64,000 nucleotides of DNA from Ornithorhynchus anatinus (taxonomy: Eukaryota > Chordata > Mammalia > Monotremata > Ornithorhynchidae), in assembly GCF_004115215.2 (NCBI RefSeq), contig NC_041732.1, forward strand, positions 4,668,610 through 4,732,609, written 5' to 3'. Position numbers and translations under genes: made by a program. Below the pieces are notes generated by a model. That model was not told where the DNA came from and ran no database searches. It was given only the letters and a program-made list of their open reading frames with translations. Positions 43,301-51,888 of the stretch are shown piece by piece (position 1 is the first letter of the stretch; each line of letters opens with the position of its first letter).

Positions 43301-45512
43301 AGTCCTGCGTCAAGTTCAGCGACTGCCACTCGGGCTTCATCTCGACCACCATGGGACCCCGGGATTACCTGGTCTCTAACGCCCGGTGCTGTCAGAACGA
43401 CGGCTGTAATCGCGGGACCCTCTCCGGTGGGTCCCTTCCTGGTCCGGGCCCCGGGCCCCGGACCCGCCTCTTCGGACCTAAGTGTCCCCCCGTGTCCCTT
43501 CCCACCCCCCCGATTGTCCCCATAATTAGTTGCATCCTGGTCCTGGAACCTCGAAGTCCGGCTTCCTCCCATTCATTCATTCATTCATTCATTCGTATCT
43601 ATTGAGCACCTACTGTGTGCAGAGCTCTGTACCGAACGCTTGGGAGAGGACACTATAACAGCAAGCAGACACATTCCCCGCCTAGGGAGCTCCCCTGCTC
43701 TCGCCCCACAGCAAAGCGAGTCGATTTCTTTGGGTGTGATCCTTCCGCCGTCCCCAGAACCAGTCGGAGATCATGTTTTTAAATGGTATTTATTAAGTGC
43801 TTACTGTGGGCCAGGCACTGTATTTAGCGCTGGGGTAGGCACAAGCTAGTCAGGTTGGACACGGTCCCCGTCCCACATGGGGCTCGCAGTCTTAACTCCC
43901 GCTTTGCAGATGAGGGAACCGAGGGCCAAAGAAGTGAGGTGACTTGCCTAAGGGCGCCCAGCGGACAAGGGGCTAAGCTAGGATTAGAACTCGAGCCCTT
44001 CTAACGCCCAGGCCCGTGCTCTAACCATTAGTCCACGCCGAGGGCTGATCGACCAGTATGTGGCTCCTCTCCTCGGAGCCCGGGATCAGAGGGGTGGGGC
44101 CAGGCCTCTCCCCACCCCACTCGACTATATGTGCTATTTATTTTTGTTATTTCTATTAATGTCTTCTATTAAAGACATTAATAGAATGTCTTCCCCCTCT
44201 AGACGGCTGTGGGCGGGGAATGTGTCCGTTCTATTGTCCTCTCCCAAGCGCTTAGTACAGCGCTCTGCAGCACGCAGTACGGGCTCAAGAAATATGATTT
44301 CCCCTTCGACCCTCCCCCCCTCAGCGCCCACCAACAACCGGACGGAGAACGGACTCAGGTGTCCGGGCTGCATGGTCCCCTTCCAGGACAGCTGCCCGGG
44401 GAAGGAGATGGCGCGTTGCGTCGGCCTGGAGACTCACTGCATCTACTTCTCCGGGACCGTGCAGGCCGGTGAGGACGGGGTCTGGGGGCGTGGGTCGGTC
44501 CCGGGGGAGGGGCCGGGGCGGGACAGCCTGGTGCCCCCCCCCAGGACAGAGTCTTAGACGGCACTGAGGGTGGGATGGAGGGGAGTGGGTTGGGAAGGGG
44601 CCACCTGGGAAGAGTGGACTGGTCCCTTCCTCCCTGCTTCCCCGCCTCAGAAGTGATGGAATCCGTTAAGCACCGTTCGAAGCGCAGGGTAGATACGAGC
44701 TAATTAATGCTAATAACTGTGGTATTTCTTAAGCGCTCACCATGTGCTAGGCGCCGTTCGAGCGCTGGGGTAGATGCAGGGTAACTGGGTTGGACACAGT
44801 CCCCGCCCCTCAGTAGGGCTCACTGTCTTCATCCCCATTTTACAGATGAGGTAACCGAGGCCCGGAGAAGTGAGGTGACTTGCCCAAGGTCACCCGGCGG
44901 ACAAGCGGAGGAGCTGGGATTAGAACCCAGGTCCTTCTGATTCCCAGGCCCACGGTCTACCCGCTAGGCCACGCTTAGAGAAAATCATAGTATCGATTTA
45001 AGCAGCATGGCGCAGCGGAGAGAGCACGGGCCTGGGAGTCATGGGTTCTAGCCCCGGCTCTGCCACTTGTCAGCTGGGTGACCTTGGACGAGTCACTTCA
45101 CTTCTCCGTGCCTCGGTTTCCTCCTCCGCAGAATGGGGATTGAGACGGTGAGCCCCGCCCGGGACGGGGACTGTGTCCCACCCGATTCGTTTGTATCCAC
45201 CCCAGCGCTTAGTACGGTGCCTGGCTCGGAGTAAGCGCCTGAGAAATACCATCATTATTATTAAGCGCATACTACGGGCAGAGCCCTGTCCTGAGCGCTG
45301 GGGAAGAATTCCCAGGGGGGAATTAGACACGGTCCCCGTCCTTCGGGCCCGCAGGCATCATCAACACCAAGTTCGCGTCGCGGGGCTGTGCCACGGAAAG
45401 TGCGTGCCAAGTGCGGGAGAGCGTGGACGTGCCTTCGGCCACCTACACCTACCGCCTCAAACGGGCGGACTGCGAACCTGCGCCGCGACCCCCGGGCCGG
45501 GCGGAGAAATGA
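40332..45512 (+). CDS. PINLYP: PINLYP, phospholipase A2 inhibitor / Ly6-PLAUR domain protein
   Basis: Five exons (40332-40422, 42427-42543, 43274-43426, 44325-44468, 45355-45512) encode 220 residues; all four introns are phase 1. Residues 1 to about 31 are a Leu-rich signal peptide ([14 protein letters not shown]). Domain 1 is a three-finger fold running from C36 (SCEVC) to C114-N115 (CCQNDGCN). Domain 2 starts at C133 (LRCPGC) and includes RGCATESAC, as in human PINLYP, but ends without a CCxxxxCN motif, as in the human protein. The segments STTMGP and TENGLRCP also match. N125 lies in an NRT glycosylation sequon. There is no C-terminal hydrophobic tail, so the protein is probably secreted. 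By family it resembles the gamma-type phospholipase A2 inhibitors known from snake blood; inhibition by this protein is not shown here. A TATA box lies 48 bases upstream of the ATG. Confidence 0.94.
41340..41995. mobile_element. Nested Mon-1 SINEs in PINLYP intron 1
   Basis: Minus-strand copy 41340-41555. A plus-strand copy (41556-41697 and 41862-41993) is split by a truncated minus-strand copy (41698-41861). The plus copy ends in an A10 run. Confidence 0.8.
42715..43160 (-). mobile_element. L2 tail and Mon-1 SINE in PINLYP intron 2
   Basis: L2 3' end 42720-42895 and Mon-1 42930-43160. Short direct repeats of GACGGGGAAACTGAGGCAAGAGGCGGGGTT-like sequence link 42195 and 42673 in introns 1 and 2 (quoted in part only). 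Confidence 0.75.
43570..44040 (-). mobile_element. L2 tail and Mon-1 SINE in PINLYP intron 3
   Basis: L2 tail 43570-43692 preceded by (CATT)n; Mon-1 43775-44040. Confidence 0.78.
44150..44302 (+). mobile_element. L2 3' tail abutting PINLYP exon 4
   Basis: Runs to GGGCTCAAGAAATATGATT at about 44300, only some 20 bases before the exon 4 acceptor, so its end contributes to the polypyrimidine region boundary. Confidence 0.7.
44700..45300. mobile_element. Opposed Mon-1 SINEs in PINLYP intron 4
   Basis: Minus-strand copy 44710-44975, plus-strand copy 45000-45262, then a short minus-strand end to 45302. Confidence 0.8.
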
Positions 45513-45550
45513 GACCCCGACCCCAAGCCCAACTCGCGTCCTCCCGGATC

Positions 45551-45556
45551 AATAAA
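45551..45556 (+). terminator. PINLYP: PINLYP polyadenylation signal
   Basis: AATAAA 38 bases after the PINLYP stop codon, giving a very short 3' UTR. Confidence 0.8.
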
Positions 45557-45674
45557 TCCAAGCCAGAGGTCCAGAGACTCCCGTTCCAATCCCGCCGGTC
45601 CTCCCACACCCCCCGCTCTGTGGCCTTTCCCCTCTCCACCTTCCCCACTTTCTCCCTTTCCCGTTATCCAGCTT

Positions 45675-46530
45675 CGTTCATTCAATCGTATTTATTAATA
45701 CGAATAATGTTGGCATGTGTTAAGCGCCTACTAGGGGCAGAGCACTGTTCTAAACGCTGGGGAGGATACAAGGCGATCGGGTTGTCCCACGCGGGGCTCA
45801 CAGTCTTGAGCCCTATTTTACAATGAGGTAAACTGAGGCGCAGAGAAGTGAAGTGACTCGCCCGCGGTCACGCAGCTGACAAGCGGCAGAGCTGGGATTT
45901 GAACCCATAACAATAATAATGTCGGTGTGGCGTTAAGCGCTCACTAGGTGCAGAGCGCTGTTCTAAGCGCTGGGGGAGATAGAGGATAATCAGGTTGTCC
46001 CACGTGAGGCTCACAGTTTATCCCCATTTTAGAGATGAGGGAACTGAGGCCCAGAGAGGCGAAGCTGACAAGCGGGAGAGCCGGGCTTCGAACCCACCAT
46101 CTCTGACTCCCCAGCCCGTGCTCTTTCCACCGAGCCACGCGGCTTTCTATGTGCAGAGCACCGTACGAAGCGCTGGGAATGTACAATCGGGCAACAGACA
46201 GAGACCATCCCTGCCCGACGACGGGCTCCCGGTCTAAACGGGGGTGCCAGGTGTGGAGAAGCGGCGTGACTTAGCGGGAAGGGGCTTGGGAGTCGGAGGA
46301 GGCTCGGAGTCAGAGGTCGTGGGTTCTAATCCCGGCTCCTCCACTTGCCTGCCGCGTGACCTCGGGCAAGCCACTTGGCTTCTCCGGGCCTCGGTTCCCT
46401 CATCCGTCAGACGGGGATTAAGACCGCGAGCCGGCGGGGGGGGGGGGGGACGACGACAACCCGATTACCTCGCATCTCCCCGGGCGCTTAGGGCAGCGGA
46501 GGGCACGGAGCGAGAGTTTAACAAATCCCA
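45675..46530. mobile_element. Mon-1/L2 cluster between the two three-finger genes
   Basis: Minus-strand Mon-1 45705-45910 and 45912-46145, L2 tail (minus) 46145-46245, plus-strand Mon-1 46255-46535. Confidence 0.78.
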
Positions 46531-46789
46531 TTCTTCTTCTCTTTGGCCCATCCCGCCGCTCCCGCCCCAAGAACCGGACGAATTCCGAATCCCGCTCCCT
46601 CTCGGTTCCCAAGCCTCCCAGGCCTCCTCCCCGCCCCGAAACGGCCACCTCCGGCTGTTCTCTTCGGCCGGGACCCAACCTCCACGACTCCTACCCGCTC
46701 CCCGGGCTCCGGCCCGGCGTCGGAAGCGCCCCTTCCCTCCCCCCCCCCCCACTGAGATCCGGGCGACGGGGCTGGAGGTCGGGGGGCTC

Positions 46790-46795
46790 TTTATT
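46790..46795 (-). terminator. Polyadenylation signal of the Ly6/uPAR gene
   Basis: AATAAA on the minus strand 104 bases after the stop codon. Confidence 0.8.
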
Positions 46796-46898
46796 GAGGG
46801 GCTCCAACTCCCCGCCCGGGCCGGAGGCGGCGACCCCCGGGGTCCCTCCCCCCCGACGCCCCGCAGCCCACCGTCTCCCCTTCCGCGACGCCCCCGGC

Positions 46899-49800
46899 TC
46901 AGCCCCCGAAGAGGCCGGGGGCCAGCAGGGCGGCGGCGAGGAGAAGGGGGCCGGGGGCGGAGAAGGGGCGGGGGCCGGAGGCGACGGCGGGCCGGGGGGC
47001 GGAGCAGGTGCCGATCCGGACCCGCTGGCCCGGGTGGGCGGCGAACAGGGCGGCGGCCCCCCCGGAGCACAGGGCCCGGGAGGCGCAGCCGCTGAAGGCC
47101 AGGCGGAGCTTCTCGCCGCCTGCCGGAGGACAAGGACCGGCTCGACGGACGGCGGCCCCCTCCCCCCGGGGGGCCACCCCCTTCTCCCCTGCGCCGCCCC
47201 CCCGACCCCCATCGCCCGCCCGCAACAGCCTTCTCCGCCGCCCCCTCCGTCCCCGGGGTGCTAAAGCCTTCTGCCCCGCAGCTCCCCCCGACCCCAGTCC
47301 CCGGCCTGCCAGAGCCTTCTCCTGGGTAGCCCTCCCCATCCCCGGGGTGCTGAAGCCTCTCCTCTGCAGCCCCCCCGCCACCCCCGGGGTGCTAGAGCCT
47401 TTTCCCCTGCAGCCCCCCCATTCACTGGGTCCAAGGGCCTTCTCCTCGGCAGCCCCCCCCCAATCCCCGGGGTGCCAGAGCCTTCTCTTCTGCAGCCCCC
47501 CCATCCCCGAGGTGCTGAAGCCTCTCCTCTGCAGCCCCGCCCCCCAATCCCCGGGGTGCCAGAGCCTTCTCTTCTGCAGCCCCCCCATCCCCGAGGTGCT
47601 GATGCCTCTCCTCTGCAGCCCCCCCCCAATCCCCGGGGTGCTAGAGCCTTTACCCCTGCAGCCTCCCCATTCACTGGGTCCAAGGGCCTTCTCCTCGGCA
47701 GCCCCCCCCATCCCCGGGGTTCCAGAGCCTTCTCTTCTGCAGTCCCCCCCCCCATCCCCGAGGTGCCGATGCCTCTCCTCTGCAGCCCCCCCCAATCCCC
47801 GGGGTGCTAGAGCCTTTTCCCCTGCAGCCCCCCCATTCACTGGGTCCAAGGGCCTTCTCCTCGGCAGCCCCCCCCCAATCCCCGGGGTGCCAGAGCCTTC
47901 TCTTCTGCAGCCCCCCCATCCCCGAGGCGCCGATGCCTCTCCTCTGCAGCCCCCCCCCCCCAATCCCCGGGGTGCTAGAGCCTTTATCCCTGCAGCCTCC
48001 CCATTCACTGAGTCCAAGGGCCTTCCCCTCGGCAGCCCCCCTAATCCCCTGCATACGAGGGCCTTCTCCGTGGCATCCCCCGCCCGGGGCGAGAGAGCCT
48101 TCCGCTCGGCCCCGTGCCCTTCGCTTGGGGGGCGAGGGGGGAGCGGACCCCCCAAGGGCTCAGCTTACCGGGCTCTGCGGTGGTAACCTCGAATCGGATG
48201 CAGTACTCCTGAGGACTGGTGCAGGCGATGAACGAGTCGGGGGAGCAGGTGTCCGCGTGGCGAGCGAAACAAGACGGGCACCGGAATCCGCTGAGCTTGG
48301 TCACCGAGGGTTGGACTGCGGGGAGAGCCGGCGATGGGGGCGCCCGGTCCCCGGGGAGGGGGGCTGGCAGCTGGGGACCGGGGGCAGGGACCCTGGGGCC
48401 CGGACGGGGGAGAGGGGAGAGCGCAGCGTCCGGATCCCGGGCCTGGGATGGGGGTGGGAGCGGGTGGGATGCCGGGGCGGAGGGCGGGGGCGGGGGGTCC
48501 CGGGGGTCCCGGGGGTCCCTACGCTCGATCTCGGGCTCGTTGCATCGATCGGAGCGGCAGCACGAAGTGTTGAGGTTGAGGAGGAAGGAACCGGCCGCCA
48601 GGGAGAAGTGGCCGTCGCACAGTCGGTCGTCGGCGTTACACCTCTTCTCGTTCAGCAGCAGGGGCAGGTGGCCTGCTCGGGGCGGGGACAGAACCGTGAC
48701 GGCATTCGGTGAGCGCCCACTCGGTGCCGGACACCGTACTAAGCGCCGGGGTGGATACGGGCCAGACCCGGACGGACGCGGGCGGGGACGGAAAGGTGCC
48801 AATCGACGAACGGATTCATCGTGGTGTTTCTTAAGCGCTTACTCTGTGCCGAGCACTGTTCTAAGCGCCGGGGTGAGACTGTTATAAGGCACTATATTCT
48901 GTCATATAATAGTATTATGCTATTGACATATAGTATTATTAGGGTAGATAGAAGGTCATCGGGTTGCCCCACCTGGGGCCCACGGTCTTCACCCCCATTT
49001 TACAGGTGGCTTCGCCGAGGCGCAGAGAAGTCAAGTGATTTGCCCAGGGTCACCCAGCAGACAAGGGGCGGGGGCGGGATTAGAACCCACGTCCTCCGCC
49101 TCCCGAGCCCGGGCTCTGGCCACCGGGCCTTGCCGCTTCTACTGGATTCTCTTCCGATCTGTACCTTTTTTATTCACCCCACCCTCAGCCCCGCAGCGCT
49201 CGGGTACGTCATCAAAATGTATTCATTTCTATAAAGGGATGAAGACTGTGAGCCTCACGTGGGACTACCCGATGACCCTGTACCTCCCCCAGCGCTTAGA
49301 ACAGTGCTCTGCACGGAGTAAGCGCTTAACAAATACCGACATTATTATAAAGACGGCCCTCCCAGCCCTCCCAGCCCCCGCCCCCCCACGCAGAGAAGCA
49401 GCGTGGCTCCTTGGAAAGAACCCGGGCTGGGGAGTCAGAGGTCGTGGGTTCTAATCCCGACTCCGCCGCTTGCCGGCTGGGTGACTTTGGGCAAGTCACT
49501 TCACGTCTCTGTGCCTCAGTTCCCTCCTCTGGAAAATGGGGATGAAGACTGCGAGCCCCAGGTGGGACAACCTGATCCCCTTGTATCCCCCCGCCCCCAG
49601 CGCTTAGAACAGTGCTTGGCACATAGTAAGCGCTTAACACGTACATTTCACCATTATTATGATTCTGCCTACCCTCGCGCACCCAGCTGAGGAGGGTGAG
49701 GCAGCTGCCGGCGTTATTCCCGCATGGAATCAAGTTCGTGTTCCCGGAGCAATTCCCGCTGCCAATCACGGAGCAGTTGAAGCAGGAGAGGGACCAGGCT

Positions 49801-50039
49801 GGAGGTGTGGGGGGGGGGAGAGGGGTTCAGTGTAGGGCCCGGACCCCCCCCCCCCAAAGACACTCTCCCCACCTCCTCTCCCCCTCCCACCCCCTCCTCT
49901 CATTTCCCCCTCCCAGCTGGGCCCCTCGCCCCCTCTCCCCCTTCCCACCCCCTCATCCCACCCGTTCCCACCTCCCCTCACCCGGCCCGGCCAGGGAGAC
50001 CAGGAGGCTGAGGGCCAGCAGCGGTACCATGGTTGGCAT
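46899..50039 (-). CDS. Two-domain Ly6/uPAR (three-finger) protein with GPI-type tail, PINLYP-like
   Basis: Five exons (50039-49982, 49798-49673, 48672-48523, 48315-48169, 47119-46899) encode 233 residues, with all introns phase 1 as in PINLYP. A signal peptide ([14 protein letters not shown]) is followed by LU domain 1 from C25 (SCFNC) to C105-N106 (CCRSDRCN), which has ten cysteines. Domain 2 starts at C124 (FRCPSC), contains SGCASRALC and lacks a final CCxxxxCN, like PINLYP. Sequons are at N27, N35 and N96. The last 17 residues ([17 protein letters not shown]) form a hydrophobic end after a Ser/Pro/Ala stretch, as expected for GPI attachment, so a cell-surface protein is likely. The second ATG (50030, context ACCATGG) may be the true start because the TATA-like box would place the cap almost at the first ATG. 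Intron 4 is a minisatellite. I recognise the superfamily but no specific ortholog; ligand and function are unknown. Confidence 0.87.
47230..48070 (+). repeat. Minisatellite in intron 4 of the Ly6/uPAR gene
   Basis: About twenty units of roughly 40 bases (CCCCGGGGTGCTAGAGCC, TTCTCTTCTGCAGCCCCCC). A variant containing ATTCACTGGGTCCAAGGGCC recurs near 47417, 47667, 47832 and 48000, marking a higher-order period of about 165 bases. Confidence 0.92.
48700..49660. mobile_element. Mon-1/L2 cluster in intron 2 of the Ly6/uPAR gene
   Basis: Minus-strand Mon-1 ends at 48700-48770 and 48815-48870, Mon-1 body 48945-49140 (separated by an AT-rich ATATAATAG insert), L2 piece 49145-49230, and plus-strand Mon-1 49240-49345 and 49395-49655. 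The last ends about 15 bases from the exon 2 donor. Confidence 0.78.
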
Positions 50040-50066
50040 CCTAGGCCCGGTGCCCGTCCGACCTGG

Positions 50067-50074
50067 CTTAAATA
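50067..50074 (-). promoter_or_regulatory. TATA-like box of the Ly6/uPAR gene
   Basis: TATTTAAG on the minus strand, starting 35 bases before the first ATG and 44 before the second. It parallels the PINLYP promoter design and favours the second ATG (leader of about 14 bases). Confidence 0.6.
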
Positions 50075-50304
50075 GGGAGGCGGAGGTGGGGCGGTGGGAG
50101 GGTAAGGGGCCCGGGGCTGAGGGAGGGGCGCCCGCCGGAGCCCCGATCCCTGCGCGGCCCAGGAGGAAAGGGCGGGTGGCCCAGGAGCGGTGATGGAGAT
50201 ACACTCGACTCTCATCGCCCAGGGCCGCCCCGCCCGCTCCCCGGGACCGGAGGGTCCCGGCTCCCTCCGACGTGGCGTGGCGCGGGGGTCCCGACTCAGA
50301 ATAT

Positions 50305-51090
50305 TGATAATAATAACGTTGGTATTGGTTAAGCGTTGACTCCGGCACCGTTCAAAGCAAGGTGATCAGGTTGCCCCACGTGAGGCTCCCTGTCTTCATC
50401 CCCATTTTATAGGATGAGGTCACCGAGGCCCGGAGAAGTGAAGTGATTTGCGCCAAATCACACATCTGACGGGTGGCGGAGTGGGGATTAGAACTCACGA
50501 CCTCTGACTCCCCTGCCCGGGCTCTTTCCATTAAGCCAAGGTGGCTTCTCGCGGCTACCGCCCCCCCCGGGTCGGCGGCCCCCGGACATGAGCGACGTCG
50601 GCTCCTTAGGGAAGCCGGGTCTCCGACTCTGAGGCCGTCGGGGGTGGGGGGTTCCCCCCGTCCGACCCCTGCGAGGAACGACGGTGGGGGGTGGCAATAA
50701 TAATAATAATACTTGTGGTCTTTTTAAAGCACTTATCACGTGCCAGGCACTGTACTAAGCGCAGGGGTGGCTACGAGCAGATCGAGTTGGACACAGTCCC
50801 CGTCCCGAGGGGCTCTAATAATAATTGTGGTACTTTTTAAAACGTTTACGTGCCAAGCACCGTACTATGCCCTGGGGTGGCCACCCCAGGCGAATCGAGT
50901 TGGACGCGGTCCCTGCCCCGCAAGGAGCTCGCGGTCTCAATCCCCATTTCCAAGAGGAGGTCACTGAGGCACCGGGAAGTGAAGTGACTAGCCCAAGGTC
51001 ACAGGGCAGACAAGTGGCGGAGCCGGGGTCGGAACCCCCGACCTTCCGCCTCCCAGGCCCGGGCTCTAACCGGTACGCCACGCCGGGGAA
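50305..51090 (-). mobile_element. Mon-1 SINEs between the Ly6/uPAR gene and IRGQ
   Basis: Minus-strand copies 50308-50555, 50698-50815 (truncated) and 50818-51088. Confidence 0.8.
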
Positions 51091-51364
51091 GGGGAACAAC
51101 CCAGTTAGGGGCGACGCTGGGCAGGGGCGTCTGCCGGGGTACGGCTCATCTCCCCCGTCCCGTCCGCCGACGCCGGGCCGCGGGTGGGACCCGGGTGTTG
51201 TTGGACCAGGGTGCAGATCCAGCCCGCACACGCCGGGCGCGCCCAAGGTGAAACGGCCCGGTGCTGAGTGAGGCTCCGGAGGCTCGTCCCGCCCCGGCCC
51301 GGCCCCCGGGCGTAGCCTCTGGGTCACCAAAGGTCGGAGCCGACTGGATCCCGCAGGCTTCCTC

Positions 51365-51670
51365 CGTTCGGTCGTATTTACTGGGCGCTTTCTGGGCGCG
51401 GGGCCCCGTAGGAAGCGCCTGGGAAGGTACGGCGCAGCAGTGAAGAGCGATAATCTCTGCCCACAGCGAGTTCACGGTCTTGGGGCGGGGGGCGGGGGGG
51501 GAGACGGACATCGAGACGGATAAACAGATATCCAGATGGATAAATAAGATGGCGGAGACGGACATGAGTACTGCGGGGCGGGGAGAGGGGGGAAGAGCAA
51601 AGGGACCGAGTCAGGGCGACGCCGAAGGGAGTGGGAGATGAGGAAAAGGGGGGCTTAGTCTGGGAAGGCC
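51365..51670 (-). mobile_element. L2 3' UTR
   Basis: Long 3' end including AGGGACCGAGTCAGGGCGACG and GGGGCTTAGTCTGGGAAGGC, ending about 170 bases beyond the IRGQ polyadenylation signal. Confidence 0.78.
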
Positions 51671-51838
51671 CTGCCCCTTCCTTCCCCTTGTCGGGGCAAC
51701 CCGTCCCCGGGTCCCGCCCCGCCTCGGAGCCCCGCGCGCCCTCCTCCCCAGCCTCCGGCTCCCGCCGGCCCAACCCGGGCCCGCGCGCAGATGGACAGAC
51801 GGACGAGGCAGGGGCTCCGGTGGCCGGTCCCGGCGGTT

Positions 51839-51844
51839 TTTATT
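51839..51844 (-). terminator. IRGQ: IRGQ polyadenylation signal
   Basis: AATAAA on the minus strand, 45 bases after the IRGQ stop codon. Confidence 0.85.
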
Positions 51845-51888
51845 TTCCGCGCCGCCCCGGCCCCCCGGGGTCGGGGGCGCCGGGGCCC

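Noticed and set aside
46899-48155. 418-codon minus-strand frame ending with the Ly6/uPAR C-terminus
   Set aside because: Upstream of 47119 it is minisatellite intron. Exon 4 is in another frame relative to it, and retention of the intron would stop soon after exon 4.
47008-48186. 392-codon plus-strand frame
   Set aside because: Antisense of the same minisatellite; no domain and only a repeated low-complexity sequence.
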